In this document: positions 37,889 to 47,840 of the stretch, piece after piece
Layout: the number at the start of each line of letters is the position of its first letter
How positions within the stretch are numbered: position 1 is the first letter of the stretch
Assembly (NCBI RefSeq): GCF_002776695.1
Contig: NZ_LFJC01000003.1
Span: 1,752,354 to 1,816,353, forward strand
Direction: 5' to 3'
Length of the DNA stretch: 64,000 bases
From: Bradyrhizobium nitroreducens
GTDB lineage: Bacteria; Pseudomonadota; Alphaproteobacteria; Rhizobiales; Xanthobacteraceae
Made by a program: the position numbers and the translations under genes
The notes under the pieces: generated by a model
The model's database searches: none
The model's input: the letters and a program-made list of their open reading frames with translations, nothing else
What the model was told of the DNA's origin: nothing

Positions 37889-39484
37889 TCAAGCTATTGC
37901 CACATATCCTTCGCGACGCGGGTCAGCACCTCCGACAAAGACACCCGTGTCGGGGTTCAGTGAAATTGCCTGCATCCCGCCAACCAACAATGTCCAAGGC
38001 GGGGTTTCTTGGATGATATGCCCTCTGCGAGCGAGTTCATTGAATGTCGAAGCGGATATACGGCTCTCGGGGTTCACCATCCGACCGTCAAACAATCGGG
38101 CCCGAGGCTCTTCGATAGCCCGTTGGAGGCTACGATTGAAGTCTACGTACTGAACCAGCGCCTGTGGCTGCGTCTGCAGAATCCCGTGACTGCCGGGCGT
38201 GCCGAGAGCTAGAACAGGCTTTTCATTCAGGGTGCTTATGGTCGGCGCCGTGGGAAACGCCAATTTATTGCCGGGACGAAGAGGGTTCCCTCCACGTAGA
38301 TCAGTCTCAGCCCAGTGGAGAAAGTCATTCATACATATACCGGTCTGGCCGATCACTACGCCGCATCCAAAGAGATCTCCCAAGCTCTGAGTTACGCAGA
38401 CCATATTTCCTTGGACGTCGGCCACAGAGAAAGACGTGGTGTTCTCTTTATTATGATTTGGCGGACGTGGCAGCCACTGCTCGGTGGGCCCTTCGATAAT
38501 TCCTGGTTTCTTCACAAGCGCCCGAAGGCGCTCGACGTTGTTAGCAGCGAGCAGCTCACGCAATCTGGCAGGATCTGGCTTGTTGTTATGGATGCGTTCG
38601 GCAGCCGCAACGCGAATCGCACGCCAGACCGTGTCTAGATGTTCAACACCGTTCGGCTCCATGCCCGCGATGTCGAAGCCCTCTAGGATTCCCATGGTCA
38701 AAAGAAGCTGAAATGCCTCGCTTGGAGGAGGAAGGGTGTGAATTGTCAAGTGACGATAGCGCCCGGAAATTGGATCGCTCCACTCAGGCTGCACTTCATC
38801 GAGGTCCTCCATGGTGAGGTAGCCTCCGTAAGAGCCAAGATACCTGACGACACGTTCGCCAAGCACACCGCGATAGAAGTGGTCAGGGCCCTTCACGGCG
38901 ATTGACTCTAGCGTATCGGCCAGATGAGGGAGGCGCAAAACCTGATGCAGGCCGACCTCCCCCCTTCCCTCGGTGAATGTGTCATTCCAATCACCGAAAA
39001 ACGAACAATCGCGGAGCTTGAGCACTGCTCGGTTGATGTGAAAGACGCTCATCTCGATGAGAGGATAGCCATTACGTGCGAGCCGAATGGCAGGTTTGAA
39101 CGCCTCCGCGATCGAGACCGTGCCGTACGCCTTGAGCAGTTCACACCAACCTGCAAGATTTCCCGGCACCCCCGGCGCATGAGCGCCTTTTAGGAATTCG
39201 TCGCGGTGTTTGTAGACGCCCTCAGGAAACCTCTTCGGGATATGCGTCACAAAATTCAACGTCCTGACGCGCCGCTCCGCGGCCACAAAACAGGTCGCAA
39301 CACCCTGTCCCGCTAGTCCGGACATTCCCGGTTCGACCACGTTAAGTGCCGCCGCAGTTGCAACGGCCGCATCAAATGCATTTCCACCGCGGGACAGTAC
39401 TTCCGCGCCGGCTTGCGCGGCCAATGGATGGGCAGCAGCTACCATGCCATTCATGGATGCGATAATCGGTTGTCTTCCGTCCAT
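37889..39484 (-). CDS. ggt: Gamma-glutamyltransferase family protein
   Basis: 531 residues, a little shorter than E. coli Ggt. The N-terminal half has MVAAAHPLAAQAGAEVL and GGNAFDAAVA. The autocleavage and nucleophile site is visible as NKENTTSFSVAD, with the catalytic Thr near 349, followed by NDFLHWAE and the PTIST segment. It hydrolyses or transfers gamma-glutamyl groups. Unlike periplasmic Ggt, no signal peptide is present, so it probably works in the cytoplasm on imported gamma-glutamyl compounds. ATG at 39484 follows a GAGG site; a TTG at 39496 is the alternative. Confidence 0.85.
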   Translation of the reverse strand: MDGRQPIIASMNGMVAAAHPLAAQAGAEVLSRGGNAFDAAVATAAALNVVEPGMSGLAGQGVATCFVAAERRVRTLNFVTHIPKRFPEGVYKHRDEFLKGAHAPGVPGNLAGWCELLKAYGTVSIAEAFKPAIRLARNGYPLIEMSVFHINRAVLKLRDCSFFGDWNDTFTEGRGEVGLHQVLRLPHLADTLESIAVKGPDHFYRGVLGERVVRYLGSYGGYLTMEDLDEVQPEWSDPISGRYRHLTIHTLPPPSEAFQLLLTMGILEGFDIAGMEPNGVEHLDTVWRAIRVAAAERIHNNKPDPARLRELLAANNVERLRALVKKPGIIEGPTEQWLPRPPNHNKENTTSFSVADVQGNMVCVTQSLGDLFGCGVVIGQTGICMNDFLHWAETDLRGGNPLRPGNKLAFPTAPTISTLNEKPVLALGTPGSHGILQTQPQALVQYVDFNRSLQRAIEEPRARLFDGRMVNPESRISASTFNELARRGHIIQETPPWTLLVGGMQAISLNPDTGVFVGGADPRREGYVAIA

Positions 39485-39529
39485 TTCAATCCTCAAACAA
39501 CTCTCAGTTGGTAGGCCGGCCAGTTCCGA

Positions 39530-41152
39530 TTAGATTCTGTGAATGTTCCAGGGGAGAGGACTGGTCACGGGAATACGACCGGCAAGATCTGCCCTCAGGG
39601 CGGTGGTCGGAAAGTACTGACCGAGTAGAATTGTCGGAGGGGCCTCCCATGTTTGCGTCTGAATGGCATCGAAAACGGACTGACGCGCCTGATCAGTAAC
39701 TGCTGTCATCCAATCGCCGACCAGCTTCTCGATTTCGGCATTTTCATACCAACCAAAATACCCACCAGCGCCAAGCCCTCGGGTGTAGTCGTTTAGAACA
39801 GGATTCATCATGTTCACGGCAGGTGCCCAGCTATGAAAGATGCTCCATCCCCCAGATTCGACCGGAGCCTTGGAAGTACGTCTCTGAACCAGGGTGCCCC
39901 AATCCATAACCTGCAGATCAACATTGAGCCCTACCTTCGAGAAGGCGTCCGCCGTAACGTCCGCCAGCGGCCCAATAGATGGAAAATCGCTGGGGCTCAT
40001 AATTACCACTCGTTCACCCGCGTATCCGGAAGCCTTGACGGCCTCGCGCGCCTTGTTCAGATCCGGGGGAGATCGTAGAAATTGCGCGCCGAGTTCGTTC
40101 GAGAACGGCATTCCACATGGGAACATCGAAGCACAAGCACGCCACTTAAGATTGCCGCCCGTGACCGCTTCCATGTACGCGGTCTGATCGATGGCTCCAA
40201 GCAGAGCGTGTCGAAGCTTCCCGTTGTTGAACGGGGCCGTAAGCGTATTGAACCTCAGAAATGAAATCAGGCCGTACTGATCCAACTGCTCAACATAAAC
40301 GTTTCTATTCCTCGCTAGAACCGGATTTAGATCCGGCAAAGTCTGTTCGACCCAGTCGACTTCACCTTTCGCGAGCGCGGCTACCGCCGTAGACGCATCA
40401 GGGATAATTTGCCACTCGATACGTTCGAATGCGGCACGCTTCCCGCCCGACAGAAGACTGGCCGGCTCGTCGCGCGGGATATACCCCTCAAAGCGCGCAT
40501 ACGCAGCGCGGTTCCCAACCGACCATTCGTCTCTCAGGAAACGATAGGGTCCGGAACCAACCATCTCCGTAACCTGCTTGTTGGGATCAGTCAGCGCCAA
40601 CCGTTCGGGCATAATGAAGGGGGTGTACAGGGCCCGCTTTCCTATCCCGTCGAGCAAACGCGGAAATGGTTTCGCAAGCTTTATACGGACGGTGCGGTCA
40701 TCAGAATGCTCCCATGCATCGACGCATTTTGAGAGCATCTGGCCAAAGGCATCTCGCTTGCTCCATCTGATGAGGCTGGCCACACAATCCCGCGCACGCA
40801 CGGGTTCGCCGTCGTGAAACTTCAGCCCCGGACGTAGCCGAATTGTCCACGTGAGCTGATCATCTGAAACTTCGTGGCCTTCCGCCATCTGCGGCTTGAT
40901 CTGCAAGCGCTCATCAAATGCATAGAGCGTATCAAAGATCGTATACCCATGTGTATTGGTGACCGCAGCCGGTGTCCAGATTGGATCGAGATTGGCCAGA
41001 TCAGCTTGTGGCACCAGGCGCAGCGTGCGCGAATCCGCCGATCGACTAAGCGCCGGCCGCGCCAAGAGCGTCGCGGCAGCACTCGCCACAAATGACCGGC
41101 GGCTTATTGAACTCATGGATTTCTTGTCACGACTGTTCATCTTGTTGCTCAT
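39530..41152 (-). CDS. ABC transporter substrate-binding protein, family 5, Tat-type leader
   Basis: 540 residues. The leader contains SISRRSFVASAAATLLA, a twin-arginine motif, so folded export is likely. The body (ARDCVASLIRWSKRDAFG; MVGSGPYRF) is a close paralog of the binding protein at 22.3-23.9 kb. It is probably the receptor for the Dpp-type permeases at 42.3-46.2 kb. Its ATG overlaps the stop of the Crp-like gene, giving an unusual regulator-receptor pair. Confidence 0.87.
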   Translation of the reverse strand: MSNKMNSRDKKSMSSISRRSFVASAAATLLARPALSRSADSRTLRLVPQADLANLDPIWTPAAVTNTHGYTIFDTLYAFDERLQIKPQMAEGHEVSDDQLTWTIRLRPGLKFHDGEPVRARDCVASLIRWSKRDAFGQMLSKCVDAWEHSDDRTVRIKLAKPFPRLLDGIGKRALYTPFIMPERLALTDPNKQVTEMVGSGPYRFLRDEWSVGNRAAYARFEGYIPRDEPASLLSGGKRAAFERIEWQIIPDASTAVAALAKGEVDWVEQTLPDLNPVLARNRNVYVEQLDQYGLISFLRFNTLTAPFNNGKLRHALLGAIDQTAYMEAVTGGNLKWRACASMFPCGMPFSNELGAQFLRSPPDLNKAREAVKASGYAGERVVIMSPSDFPSIGPLADVTADAFSKVGLNVDLQVMDWGTLVQRRTSKAPVESGGWSIFHSWAPAVNMMNPVLNDYTRGLGAGGYFGWYENAEIEKLVGDWMTAVTDQARQSVFDAIQTQTWEAPPTILLGQYFPTTALRADLAGRIPVTSPLPWNIHRI

Positions 41153-41904
41153 TGAAATTGGCCGTCAGACACTTCGGATTGGTGCACGTCTTCCGCTGGG
41201 CGCTCGAGGGGAGCATATGCGTCAGCGATGATTCCATAACAACTACAGGCCTTCTGCCGTAGCCCGATGTGGTCATCGATGTGTAGCACCCCCCTCCTCT
41301 TTCGGATTAGGCCCTGATCCTCAAAGCGGATGAGCGCTTCTGTTACGCCCGGTCGACGCAGGCCCAAGGCATGTGAAAGATAGTCATGGGTAACGGGGAG
41401 AATATGATTATCAAGTGCGTCGCTCGCCAAGCAAAGCCAACATGCCAGGCGCTGTTCGTGACGGTGGCGAACGCCACAAAGTCCGGCTTGAGCGTTGTGC
41501 AAATCAAGCGCTCTTGCATATCTCCCGATATATTCTTGGACCTGCGCACATTCGTTCATAACGCGACGCAAATTGTCGAAATGAATGCGGAGTGCGGTTC
41601 CTGGAAGAAGCACGATCGACTGACGCGTAGGGAAGTATTCGCCCAAGAGGATCGAAGCTCCTACAGCGCCTCTGTACCCCACAACCGCGGTTTCCAGGAT
41701 GGTCCCTGCAGCAACGGTTCTCAACGAAACAAGGCCCGACTCTACGAAGTAGACGTGTTCCATTCGCCTCTTCGGCTCTTGCAACACCATGCGCTCTCGT
41801 AGATCGACAGGCTCTAGAAACGCACTCAAGGATGCCAGCTCAGATAAACCGAGACCGGCCAATATTCTATTTCGCGCCCTGGTCTTTTTGGAATACGCAA
41901 GCAT
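41149..41904 (-). CDS. Crp/Fnr-family transcriptional regulator
   Basis: 251 residues. A cyclic-nucleotide-binding-like beta-roll (VYFVESGLVSLRTVAAGTIL; LGEYFPTRQSIVLLPGTALR) precedes a winged helix (VTHDYLSHALGLRRPGVTEA). The four Cys of Fnr-type Fe-S sensors are absent from the N-terminus, so it is not an obvious oxygen sensor. Similar proteins answer stress or unknown ligands. It is coupled by overlap to the downstream binding-protein gene and has a TTTTC/GAAAA palindrome about 200 bases upstream. Confidence 0.82.
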   Translation of the reverse strand: MLAYSKKTRARNRILAGLGLSELASLSAFLEPVDLRERMVLQEPKRRMEHVYFVESGLVSLRTVAAGTILETAVVGYRGAVGASILLGEYFPTRQSIVLLPGTALRIHFDNLRRVMNECAQVQEYIGRYARALDLHNAQAGLCGVRHRHEQRLACWLCLASDALDNHILPVTHDYLSHALGLRRPGVTEALIRFEDQGLIRKRRGVLHIDDHIGLRQKACSCYGIIADAYAPLERPAEDVHQSEVSDGQFQ

Positions 41905-42342
41905 CTAACGGTCTCCGATTGATCGGAAGCATAAGTTGGACAGCCAACGGCGAGCTCCTCTCAAACTAGCAATACCGCCGCTTCTGTCCGTTGGCAGCTC
42001 GCATCGCGTGCCTCAAGAACCACACCGCAATCATCAAACCTCGATTACCAGCGCTTTCGTCCACGATAGACTTTAGGCGCCATATTTCTGGATGCAAGTG
42101 TAATTTTCTAGTTAGGAAAACCCTTTCTGACGCGAGATTAAGCCGACCGCGGTAGTTGCATCGAACGCGGACAAACACCGGCGCCCACTCGGCACTGCAC
42201 ACTAAGGGTCTTTCCGCCTTAGCTTGATCTGCTCGGCATGCATCACACCCGTGCCCAGGCATTAAGCTCCTCGTGCCGACAAGGTCGCTTAAAGCAGACC
42301 GGATAGATGGACCTACGACTAAAGGGACGAGGGCTCGAACCT
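41905..42342. other. 438-base gap between dppF end and the Crp-like gene
   Basis: No convincing gene. Its notable content is palindrome site 1 at 42104-42120 and an AT-richer flank. A minus-strand ORF covering most of the gap has no start signal or family resemblance. Confidence 0.45.
42104..42120. promoter_or_regulatory. Palindromic operator site 1
   Basis: TTTTCTAGTTAGGAAAA, a TTTTC-N7-GAAAA site sharing the TTTTCTAGT half with sites near 46.4, 53.0 and 53.7 kb. It lies 184 bases upstream of the Crp-like and binding-protein pair. Confidence 0.55.
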
Positions 42343-43368
42343 TCACCATATCCTCCGAGCCATCGCCTCCACGCCGCGTAACTGGCTTTCGGAAACGGGC
42401 TGATCATTTAAATGGCAGGCTGCGAGATGGCCCTCCTCCACCGGACGAAGCTCCGGCTCTTCGGACCGGCATCGATCGAAAACAAAGGGGCAGCGCGTGT
42501 TGAATCGGCAGCCCTTCGGCGGATTGATTGGGCTTGGTACGTCACCCTTCAAGATGATCCGACTTCGCTTGGCTTTAGGGTCAGGAATTGGAACGGCCGA
42601 AAGGAGAGCGACCGTGTATGGATGCCGCGGACGCGCGAAGAGTTCGTGCCGCGGGGCTAGTTCTACAATCTTCCCGAGATACATAACCGCGACCCTGTGA
42701 GTCATGTGCTCCACAACCGCGAGGTCATGACTGATAAACAGAAGAGCGAGACCGAGCTCCCTCTGCAGGTCCTGCAAGAGGTTGACGATCTGGGCCTTGA
42801 CCGAAACATCCAGCGCAGACACTGCTTCATCGCAGACAATCAACTCAGGATCTGCCGCCAGCGCCCTGGCAATGCCGATTCGCTGACGCTGACCACCTGA
42901 GAACTCGTGCGGCCAGCGATTTAAGGCGTCCGCTGGCAACCCGACCTTCTTCATCAAGTCATCTAAGCGCGCATTGAGACCCGCGCGGCTCCTGACAAGG
43001 CCAAAATTCTTGATAGGCTCCGCGAGAATATTTCGTACGCGCATTCGCGGATTTAGACTGGAAACGGGATCCTGAAATACGACCTGAACCTTGCGGCGCA
43101 TATTCCGTAAACGTCCCGCGGAGAGATTGTCGATACGTTCACCGCCAAGGCGTACTTCGCCTGCCGTAATTGGGAATAAGCGCAAGACCGCCCGGCCCAC
43201 CGTAGACTTGCCACAGCCAGACTCTCCGACTAGCGACAGCGTCTCGGCCTTGTCGATATGAAACGATACGCCGTCAACTGCGTGCACATATTCGCGCGAG
43301 TGACCGAAAAGGGGCCGTCCGAGACTGTAATGCTTCTTTAGACCATTCACCTCGAGCAAAGGGCTCAT
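42343..43368 (-). CDS. dppF: Di/oligopeptide ABC transporter ATP-binding protein (DppF/OppF type)
   Basis: 341 residues. Walker [11 protein letters not shown]-loop [12 protein letters not shown], signature FSGGQRQR, Walker [13 protein letters not shown] and switch His FISHD are intact. The C-terminal oligopeptide-transport extension carries [14 protein letters not shown], typical of Opp/Dpp ATPases. It overlaps the companion ATPase gene by four bases. Walker B reads DEAVSALD instead of DEPTSALD, seen in some family members. Confidence 0.9.
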   Translation of the reverse strand: MSPLLEVNGLKKHYSLGRPLFGHSREYVHAVDGVSFHIDKAETLSLVGESGCGKSTVGRAVLRLFPITAGEVRLGGERIDNLSAGRLRNMRRKVQVVFQDPVSSLNPRMRVRNILAEPIKNFGLVRSRAGLNARLDDLMKKVGLPADALNRWPHEFSGGQRQRIGIARALAADPELIVCDEAVSALDVSVKAQIVNLLQDLQRELGLALLFISHDLAVVEHMTHRVAVMYLGKIVELAPRHELFARPRHPYTVALLSAVPIPDPKAKRSRIILKGDVPSPINPPKGCRFNTRCPFVFDRCRSEEPELRPVEEGHLAACHLNDQPVSESQLRGVEAMARRIW

Positions 43369-44354
43369 GCCGGGACCATCTCCTTACTCGCGTAATGGCA
43401 GGCTGCCACATGGCCTGGCGCCTTTTCCTCAAGCCCGGGCGCGATTTTCCGACAGATGTCCGTCGCCTTGTAACAACGCTCGGAGAACAAGCAGCCATCG
43501 ATTTGTTTCTTGAGATTCGGAACCATCCCCGGAATTTCGGACAAACGGGCAGTCGCTCCACGCAAGGAGGACCCAAGCCTCGGAATGGCTCCAAGCAGAC
43601 CTTCAGTGTACGGGTGCTTCGGATTCGCGAAAAGTTCAGGGACGGAGGCCTCCTCCATTTTTCGCCCCGCGTACATGACGATCACTCGATCGGCTACTTC
43701 AGCAACCACCCCAAGATCATGTGTGATCAACAGGATCGCGGCACCGATATCGGTCTTGAGATCGCGCACCAGGTCAAGAATCTGAGCCTGAATTGTCACA
43801 TCGAGGGCGGTCGTCGGTTCGTCCGCAATCAATAGTTTAGGGTTGCAAGCCAGTGCGATGGCAATCATCACCCGCTGCCGCATGCCCCCCGACAGCTGGT
43901 GGGGATATTCGCCCACGCGTCGGGTCGGCTCGGGAATGCCAACCCTCGAAAGCATGTCCACTGCGCGCTGCTCGGCTTCTTTCTGGCTAAGTCCCTGGTG
44001 GAGCCGCAACGTCTCTCCGATCTGGCGGCCAATAGTAAGCACCGGGTTCAAACTATTCATTGGCTCCTGGAAGATCATCGAAATATCGTTGCCGCGGATG
44101 CCCCGCATTTCCTTGTCGGAAAGATCAAGGAGGTTTCTGCCCATGAAGCGGATTTTGCCTGCCATCTTTCCCGGCGGCTCTGGAATCAAACGCAGGATGG
44201 ACATGGCTGTTACCGACTTGCCGCAGCCAGATTCTCCGACGAGAGCAAGCGTCTGGCCAGACTCAATCGAGAAGGTCACACCGTCGACCGATCGATTTAT
44301 CCCGTCGGGTGTACGGAAGTGCGTCTGTAGATCTTCAACTTCAAGAAGCGCCAT
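43365..44354 (-). CDS. dppD: Di/oligopeptide ABC transporter ATP-binding protein (DppD/OppD type)
   Basis: 329 residues. Walker [11 protein letters not shown]-loop [11 protein letters not shown], signature LSGGMRQR, Walker [13 protein letters not shown] and ITHD are present. The C-terminal extension has [14 protein letters not shown], the Fe-S/zinc-like Cys cluster of Opp/Dpp ATPases. It is encoded between the permease genes and dppF in one minus-strand operon. Confidence 0.9.
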   Translation of the reverse strand: MALLEVEDLQTHFRTPDGINRSVDGVTFSIESGQTLALVGESGCGKSVTAMSILRLIPEPPGKMAGKIRFMGRNLLDLSDKEMRGIRGNDISMIFQEPMNSLNPVLTIGRQIGETLRLHQGLSQKEAEQRAVDMLSRVGIPEPTRRVGEYPHQLSGGMRQRVMIAIALACNPKLLIADEPTTALDVTIQAQILDLVRDLKTDIGAAILLITHDLGVVAEVADRVIVMYAGRKMEEASVPELFANPKHPYTEGLLGAIPRLGSSLRGATARLSEIPGMVPNLKKQIDGCLFSERCYKATDICRKIAPGLEEKAPGHVAACHYASKEMVPA

Positions 44355-44360
44355 TGCCGA

Positions 44361-45284
44361 TCAAACCCTTTTGGCCAAGCGTGGATCAAGCGCATCGCGT
44401 AGCCCGTCCCCGAGGAGGTTTACGGCCAGGACTGTGAGAGACAGGAAGAAGGCAGGAAACATCACGATGTATGGCTTGACCTGCCAGAGGGATCGGCCTT
44501 CCGCCATGATATTGCCCCAAGATGGAGTGACGGGCGGCACGCCAGCCCCGATAAAGGATAATATCGCCTCGATGATCATCGCACTTGCGCAGATATAAGT
44601 TGCCTGGACGGTCATCGGCGCGAGCGTGTTGGGTAGGACGTGCCGGATGATGATCAGCGGCATATTGGTTCCGGCAGTGATCGCCGCCTCGACGAATGGT
44701 TGCTCGCGCAATTGAAGCACGACCCCGCGCACCAGACGGGCAACACGCGGCATCTCCGCGATCGTAATCGCGAGCACAACGTTGCCCACACTGCCCCGAG
44801 TGAGCGCCATCAATGTTATCGCCAGCAGGATCGGTGGAACGGACATCATACCGTCGATAGCTCGCATGATAATGCCGTCGGTCCATCGTACCATTCCCGA
44901 AACCAATCCGACTGCCAACCCCACTACGGAAGCGCAAAACGCAACTGAGAACCCAACAACTAGTGAGATCCGCGCACCGTAGAGAACACGCGAGTAGATA
45001 TCCCGGCCAAGCATATCGGTACCGAACCAGTTTACCGCCGAAGGCGGTCGGGTCCGCTTCCAAGTCGCAAGCTGCGTAGGATCCATCGTGCCGAGATAAG
45101 GCGAAAGAATCGCAATGCAGAACATGAGAAGCAGAAGTAACGCTCCGACAGCAATGGCGGGATGACCCATGAAGAAGCCGATTAGGAGTCGACGGCTCTT
45201 TCGCGGCTCCAGGACATCCGGCAACGGATGGACGACTGCCAGCTTGCTTGGGTCGATCGGCGAATGCACTTCGATGGTACTCAA
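44361..45284 (-). CDS. dppC: Di/oligopeptide ABC transporter permease (DppC/OppC type)
   Basis: 307 residues from a TTG start whose bases overlap the stop of dppB (TTGA). An N-terminal helix (FFMGHPAIAVGALLLLLMFC) and the GTDMLGRDIYSRVLYGAR segment mark the DppC/OppC family, with the permease EAA-type loop (QPFVEAAITAGTNMPLIIIR) later. It pairs with DppB to form the channel. Confidence 0.9.
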   Translation of the reverse strand: MSTIEVHSPIDPSKLAVVHPLPDVLEPRKSRRLLIGFFMGHPAIAVGALLLLLMFCIAILSPYLGTMDPTQLATWKRTRPPSAVNWFGTDMLGRDIYSRVLYGARISLVVGFSVAFCASVVGLAVGLVSGMVRWTDGIIMRAIDGMMSVPPILLAITLMALTRGSVGNVVLAITIAEMPRVARLVRGVVLQLREQPFVEAAITAGTNMPLIIIRHVLPNTLAPMTVQATYICASAMIIEAILSFIGAGVPPVTPSWGNIMAEGRSLWQVKPYIVMFPAFFLSLTVLAVNLLGDGLRDALDPRLAKRV

Positions 45285-46222
45285 TAGCGGATCCTCGGGT
45301 CGAGCAGAGTGTACGCAAGGTCGATGAGCAGGTTGATCAGCACGTAAACGAAACTAAAAAGCAGAACGACCCCTTGAATGACCGGATAGTCGCGTCGCAT
45401 TATCGCATCGACAGTCAGGCGACCTAACCCCGGGATCGCAAAAACGCTCTCCGTGACGACTGCACCGCCAATCAGCAAAGCGATGCCAATGCCAACAATC
45501 GTGATGATTGGCACCGCGGCGTTCTTCAAGGCGTGAACAAAAAGGATATCCAGTTCTGCGGCTCCCTTCGAGCGAGCCGTCCGGATGTACTCTTGCTGCA
45601 GGACCTCAAGCATTGAGGCGCGCGTGATGCGAGCGATTAATGCCATGTAGACGCAGCCGAGCGTGATCGAAGGCAAGACAAGACTCTGAAACCAAGGCCA
45701 AACACCGTCCGCCAAGGCCGTGTATCCCTGCACCGGGAACCATTCCAACTGAAGCGCGAAGACATATGCCAACACATATCCGATCACGAAGACGGGCACC
45801 GAGAAGCCGAATACGGCAAGGCTCATGAAGCAGTTATCGACCCAGGTTCCTGCCTTCGATGCGGCGAATACGCCGGCCGGAACGGCGATTGCGACGGCGA
45901 AGGCAACGGTCAGAACCATCAGCGAAATGGTCGGTCCGAGGCGCTGACCGATCAGTTCGCTCACGGGCGATCCCGTAAAGATCGATCTACCGAGGTCTCC
46001 CTGAAGAATGCGCCAGAACCATTCACCGAACCGAATGAAGAACGGTCGATCTAGGCCGAGGCTCTGTCGAATGCGCGCGATGTCGGCGGGCGTCGCTTGA
46101 TCGCCAGCGATGACGGCGGCCGGATCCCCTGGCGCAAGGTAGAGGAGACTGAAGACGAACAACGCAACAACCGCCATGACAATGACAGTGGCGATAATGC
46201 GCCTGGCAGCAAGTGCAAGCAT
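45281..46222 (-). CDS. dppB: Di/oligopeptide ABC transporter permease (DppB/OppB type)
   Basis: 313 residues. The N-terminus has the family segment YLAPGDPAAVIAG then LDRPFFIRFGEWF, and the EAA loop reads LQQEYIRTARSKGAAELDIL. ATG at 46222 follows GAGG at suitable spacing; a GTG at 46249 would add nine residues. It heads the dppBCDF operon. Palindrome site 2 lies 176 bases upstream. Confidence 0.9.
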   Translation of the reverse strand: MLALAARRIIATVIVMAVVALFVFSLLYLAPGDPAAVIAGDQATPADIARIRQSLGLDRPFFIRFGEWFWRILQGDLGRSIFTGSPVSELIGQRLGPTISLMVLTVAFAVAIAVPAGVFAASKAGTWVDNCFMSLAVFGFSVPVFVIGYVLAYVFALQLEWFPVQGYTALADGVWPWFQSLVLPSITLGCVYMALIARITRASMLEVLQQEYIRTARSKGAAELDILFVHALKNAAVPIITIVGIGIALLIGGAVVTESVFAIPGLGRLTVDAIMRRDYPVIQGVVLLFSFVYVLINLLIDLAYTLLDPRIRY

Positions 46223-46397
46223 TCCAGCAACCTCAGTCAAATGCGCCACTTAAAGACGCTCTATGTTGAGCTCGGATCGTGAGAGCAGTTGGCCTGAGCC
46301 CACGGCCCAAATGTTTGAAGCTAGATTGTGACGTCTCAACTTTGATTATGCGGGTTGCCATCACCATAGATGACGATTCTTCCATTGCAAGAATATT

Positions 46398-46413
46398 TTT
46401 CTGACTAGAAAAT
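46398..46413. promoter_or_regulatory. Palindromic operator site 2
   Basis: TTTTCTGACTAGAAAA; read on the minus strand it is TTTTCTAGTCAGAAAA, matching the shared half TTTTCTAGT. It is upstream of dppBCDF. Confidence 0.6.
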
Positions 46414-47040
46414 TGCTGACAGGATGATTTTATAGGCGACGTCGTGAGCGTGAACCGCCCATCGTCACCGCGAAGCTGGGATGAACCCGAGCCATCTGTT
46501 CGGTTGAGGAGCGTTCATGGCTCGGAGTGAAGAGCGGAGCGTTGGAACTGAGCGGTTCCCGGCGGCCAGTCCTTTTCGAGGTGACGATTAGCCACGATTC
46601 GCTTGAGAACAAGATCGACAACACGTCTGTCATCGAGGGCCCCATCAACGCGTATCGACAGCCATCTCGCGCCAGTGACCGCGCACACGTCGCGACGTTA
46701 CTTGCCTGCGAATTGGCATCGCACCGCAAAATCTTTAACCGCGCGACCGTAACGGCCGATTGCCTCTTGCCGACGCCCCTTCTACCAGGCGCCAAACGGC
46801 GCACTTTGACGTGGCCCTCGCTACCACGTTGTGCTTGTGAGCAGGAGCAACATTGTTCAGAACAGAACGACCGTAGTCGAAGAGGATGCGCCTGTTGTTG
46901 CGGCCCCGGCTAACGCAAACCGGAAGCACCGGCTCGTTAGTGGTGGCGCCAACGCGCCACACTAATAGATCGCCCTCTAGTTAATCCTTCTGTCATCGGA
47001 TTTGCGGGTCTCCGCAAAGCGGTATGCGAAGCGTTCACCG
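46414..47040. other. Intergenic stretch, no gene recognised
   Basis: About 630 bases between the dpp promoter region and a MarR-like gene. Open frames exist on both strands (up to 128 codons) but none has a good start signal or a recognisable family. Decayed mobile sequence is possible but unproven. Confidence 0.4.
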
Positions 47041-47616
47041 CTAGGTTTCTATCGCCACTTTCAATCGAGCCTTATCGAGGCGGACCTTCAGTGATTGGAG
47101 TTGACCCGTGAGTTCCGCAATTTGAGTTTCATCGAAGTCGATAAAAATGAACTCGTTCAGCCTCTCCCGTTGCGACGCCAAGCTCGCGATCCGCTTATAC
47201 GCTCGATCCGTCAATGACATCCGCACAAATCTAGCGTCCTTCTCAGAGATATCTCTGCGCACCAAGCCATGCTTCTCGAGAATCTTTGTTTGGGTTGTCA
47301 CGAATGACGGATCAACGTGAAGCATATTTGATACAGACTTTACCGAGACCCCTTCGCCTTTGTCCATGTTGATCAATGCCATCAGGATGAGCCATTGGGG
47401 ACTACTGACTCCGCAGGCTTTGGCCCAGATATGCCGAATCTTCTCTAGATGGAACTCTATCGAGATGACCTCCCAAGTGAACTGTTCAAAAATCGCCTGA
47501 TCTTTTGGCACGCGCATAGTATTGATCGACTTACGGCGATGAACATTCGATGGGACGGACGATAAGCGGGATTGATCCAACTCCATATCGTGAGGCGTGT
47601 CGCTGTAGACTGTCAC
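47041..47616 (-). CDS. MarR-family transcriptional regulator
   Basis: 191 residues from a GTG start preceded by AGGAAA. The winged helix is recognisable: SSPQWLILMALINMDKGEGV, then SVSNMLHVDPSFVTTQTKIL, and the wing ARFVRMSLTD. The N-terminal 45 residues are an extension before the domain. MarR proteins usually sense small aromatic or acyl ligands. It lies just downstream of the porin terminator, so it has its own promoter. Confidence 0.82.
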   Translation of the reverse strand: MTVYSDTPHDMELDQSRLSSVPSNVHRRKSINTMRVPKDQAIFEQFTWEVISIEFHLEKIRHIWAKACGVSSPQWLILMALINMDKGEGVSVKSVSNMLHVDPSFVTTQTKILEKHGLVRRDISEKDARFVRMSLTDRAYKRIASLASQRERLNEFIFIDFDETQIAELTGQLQSLKVRLDKARLKVAIET

Positions 47617-47730
47617 TCGTTTTCCTCATCCTATGCTGATCGGTTACCGCAAGATAACTCACACCGAACTTGCGATTCCATTTGCCGCCGTCGTCAATGA
47701 ACCCTCGTTTCGTTCGGCGACGCTGTCCAC

Positions 47731-47764
47731 AATAAGAAAAGCCTCCGGCGGGCATGCCGGAGGC
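47731..47764 (-). terminator. Rho-independent terminator of the porin gene
   Basis: On the minus strand GCCTCCGGC pairs with GCCGGAGGC across a 6-base loop, followed by TTTTCTTATT. It starts about 77 bases after the porin stop. Confidence 0.85.
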
Positions 47765-47840
47765 CTCCTTGGAGGTTATAAATGATGTTCTGAGCTCTCT
47801 CCTTTGCTTACCATGATGTTGGTTGAAGTCGCCGGCGGGT

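Noticed and set aside
42320..42345. GGTTCGAGCC sequence resembling a tRNA T arm
   Set aside because: No matching stem, acceptor or anticodon arm can be drawn around it, and it abuts the dppF stop codon.
41966..42349. A 127-codon minus-strand frame in the dppF-crp gap
   Set aside because: It overlaps the dppF end and operator site 1, has no ribosome-binding site and no family resemblance.
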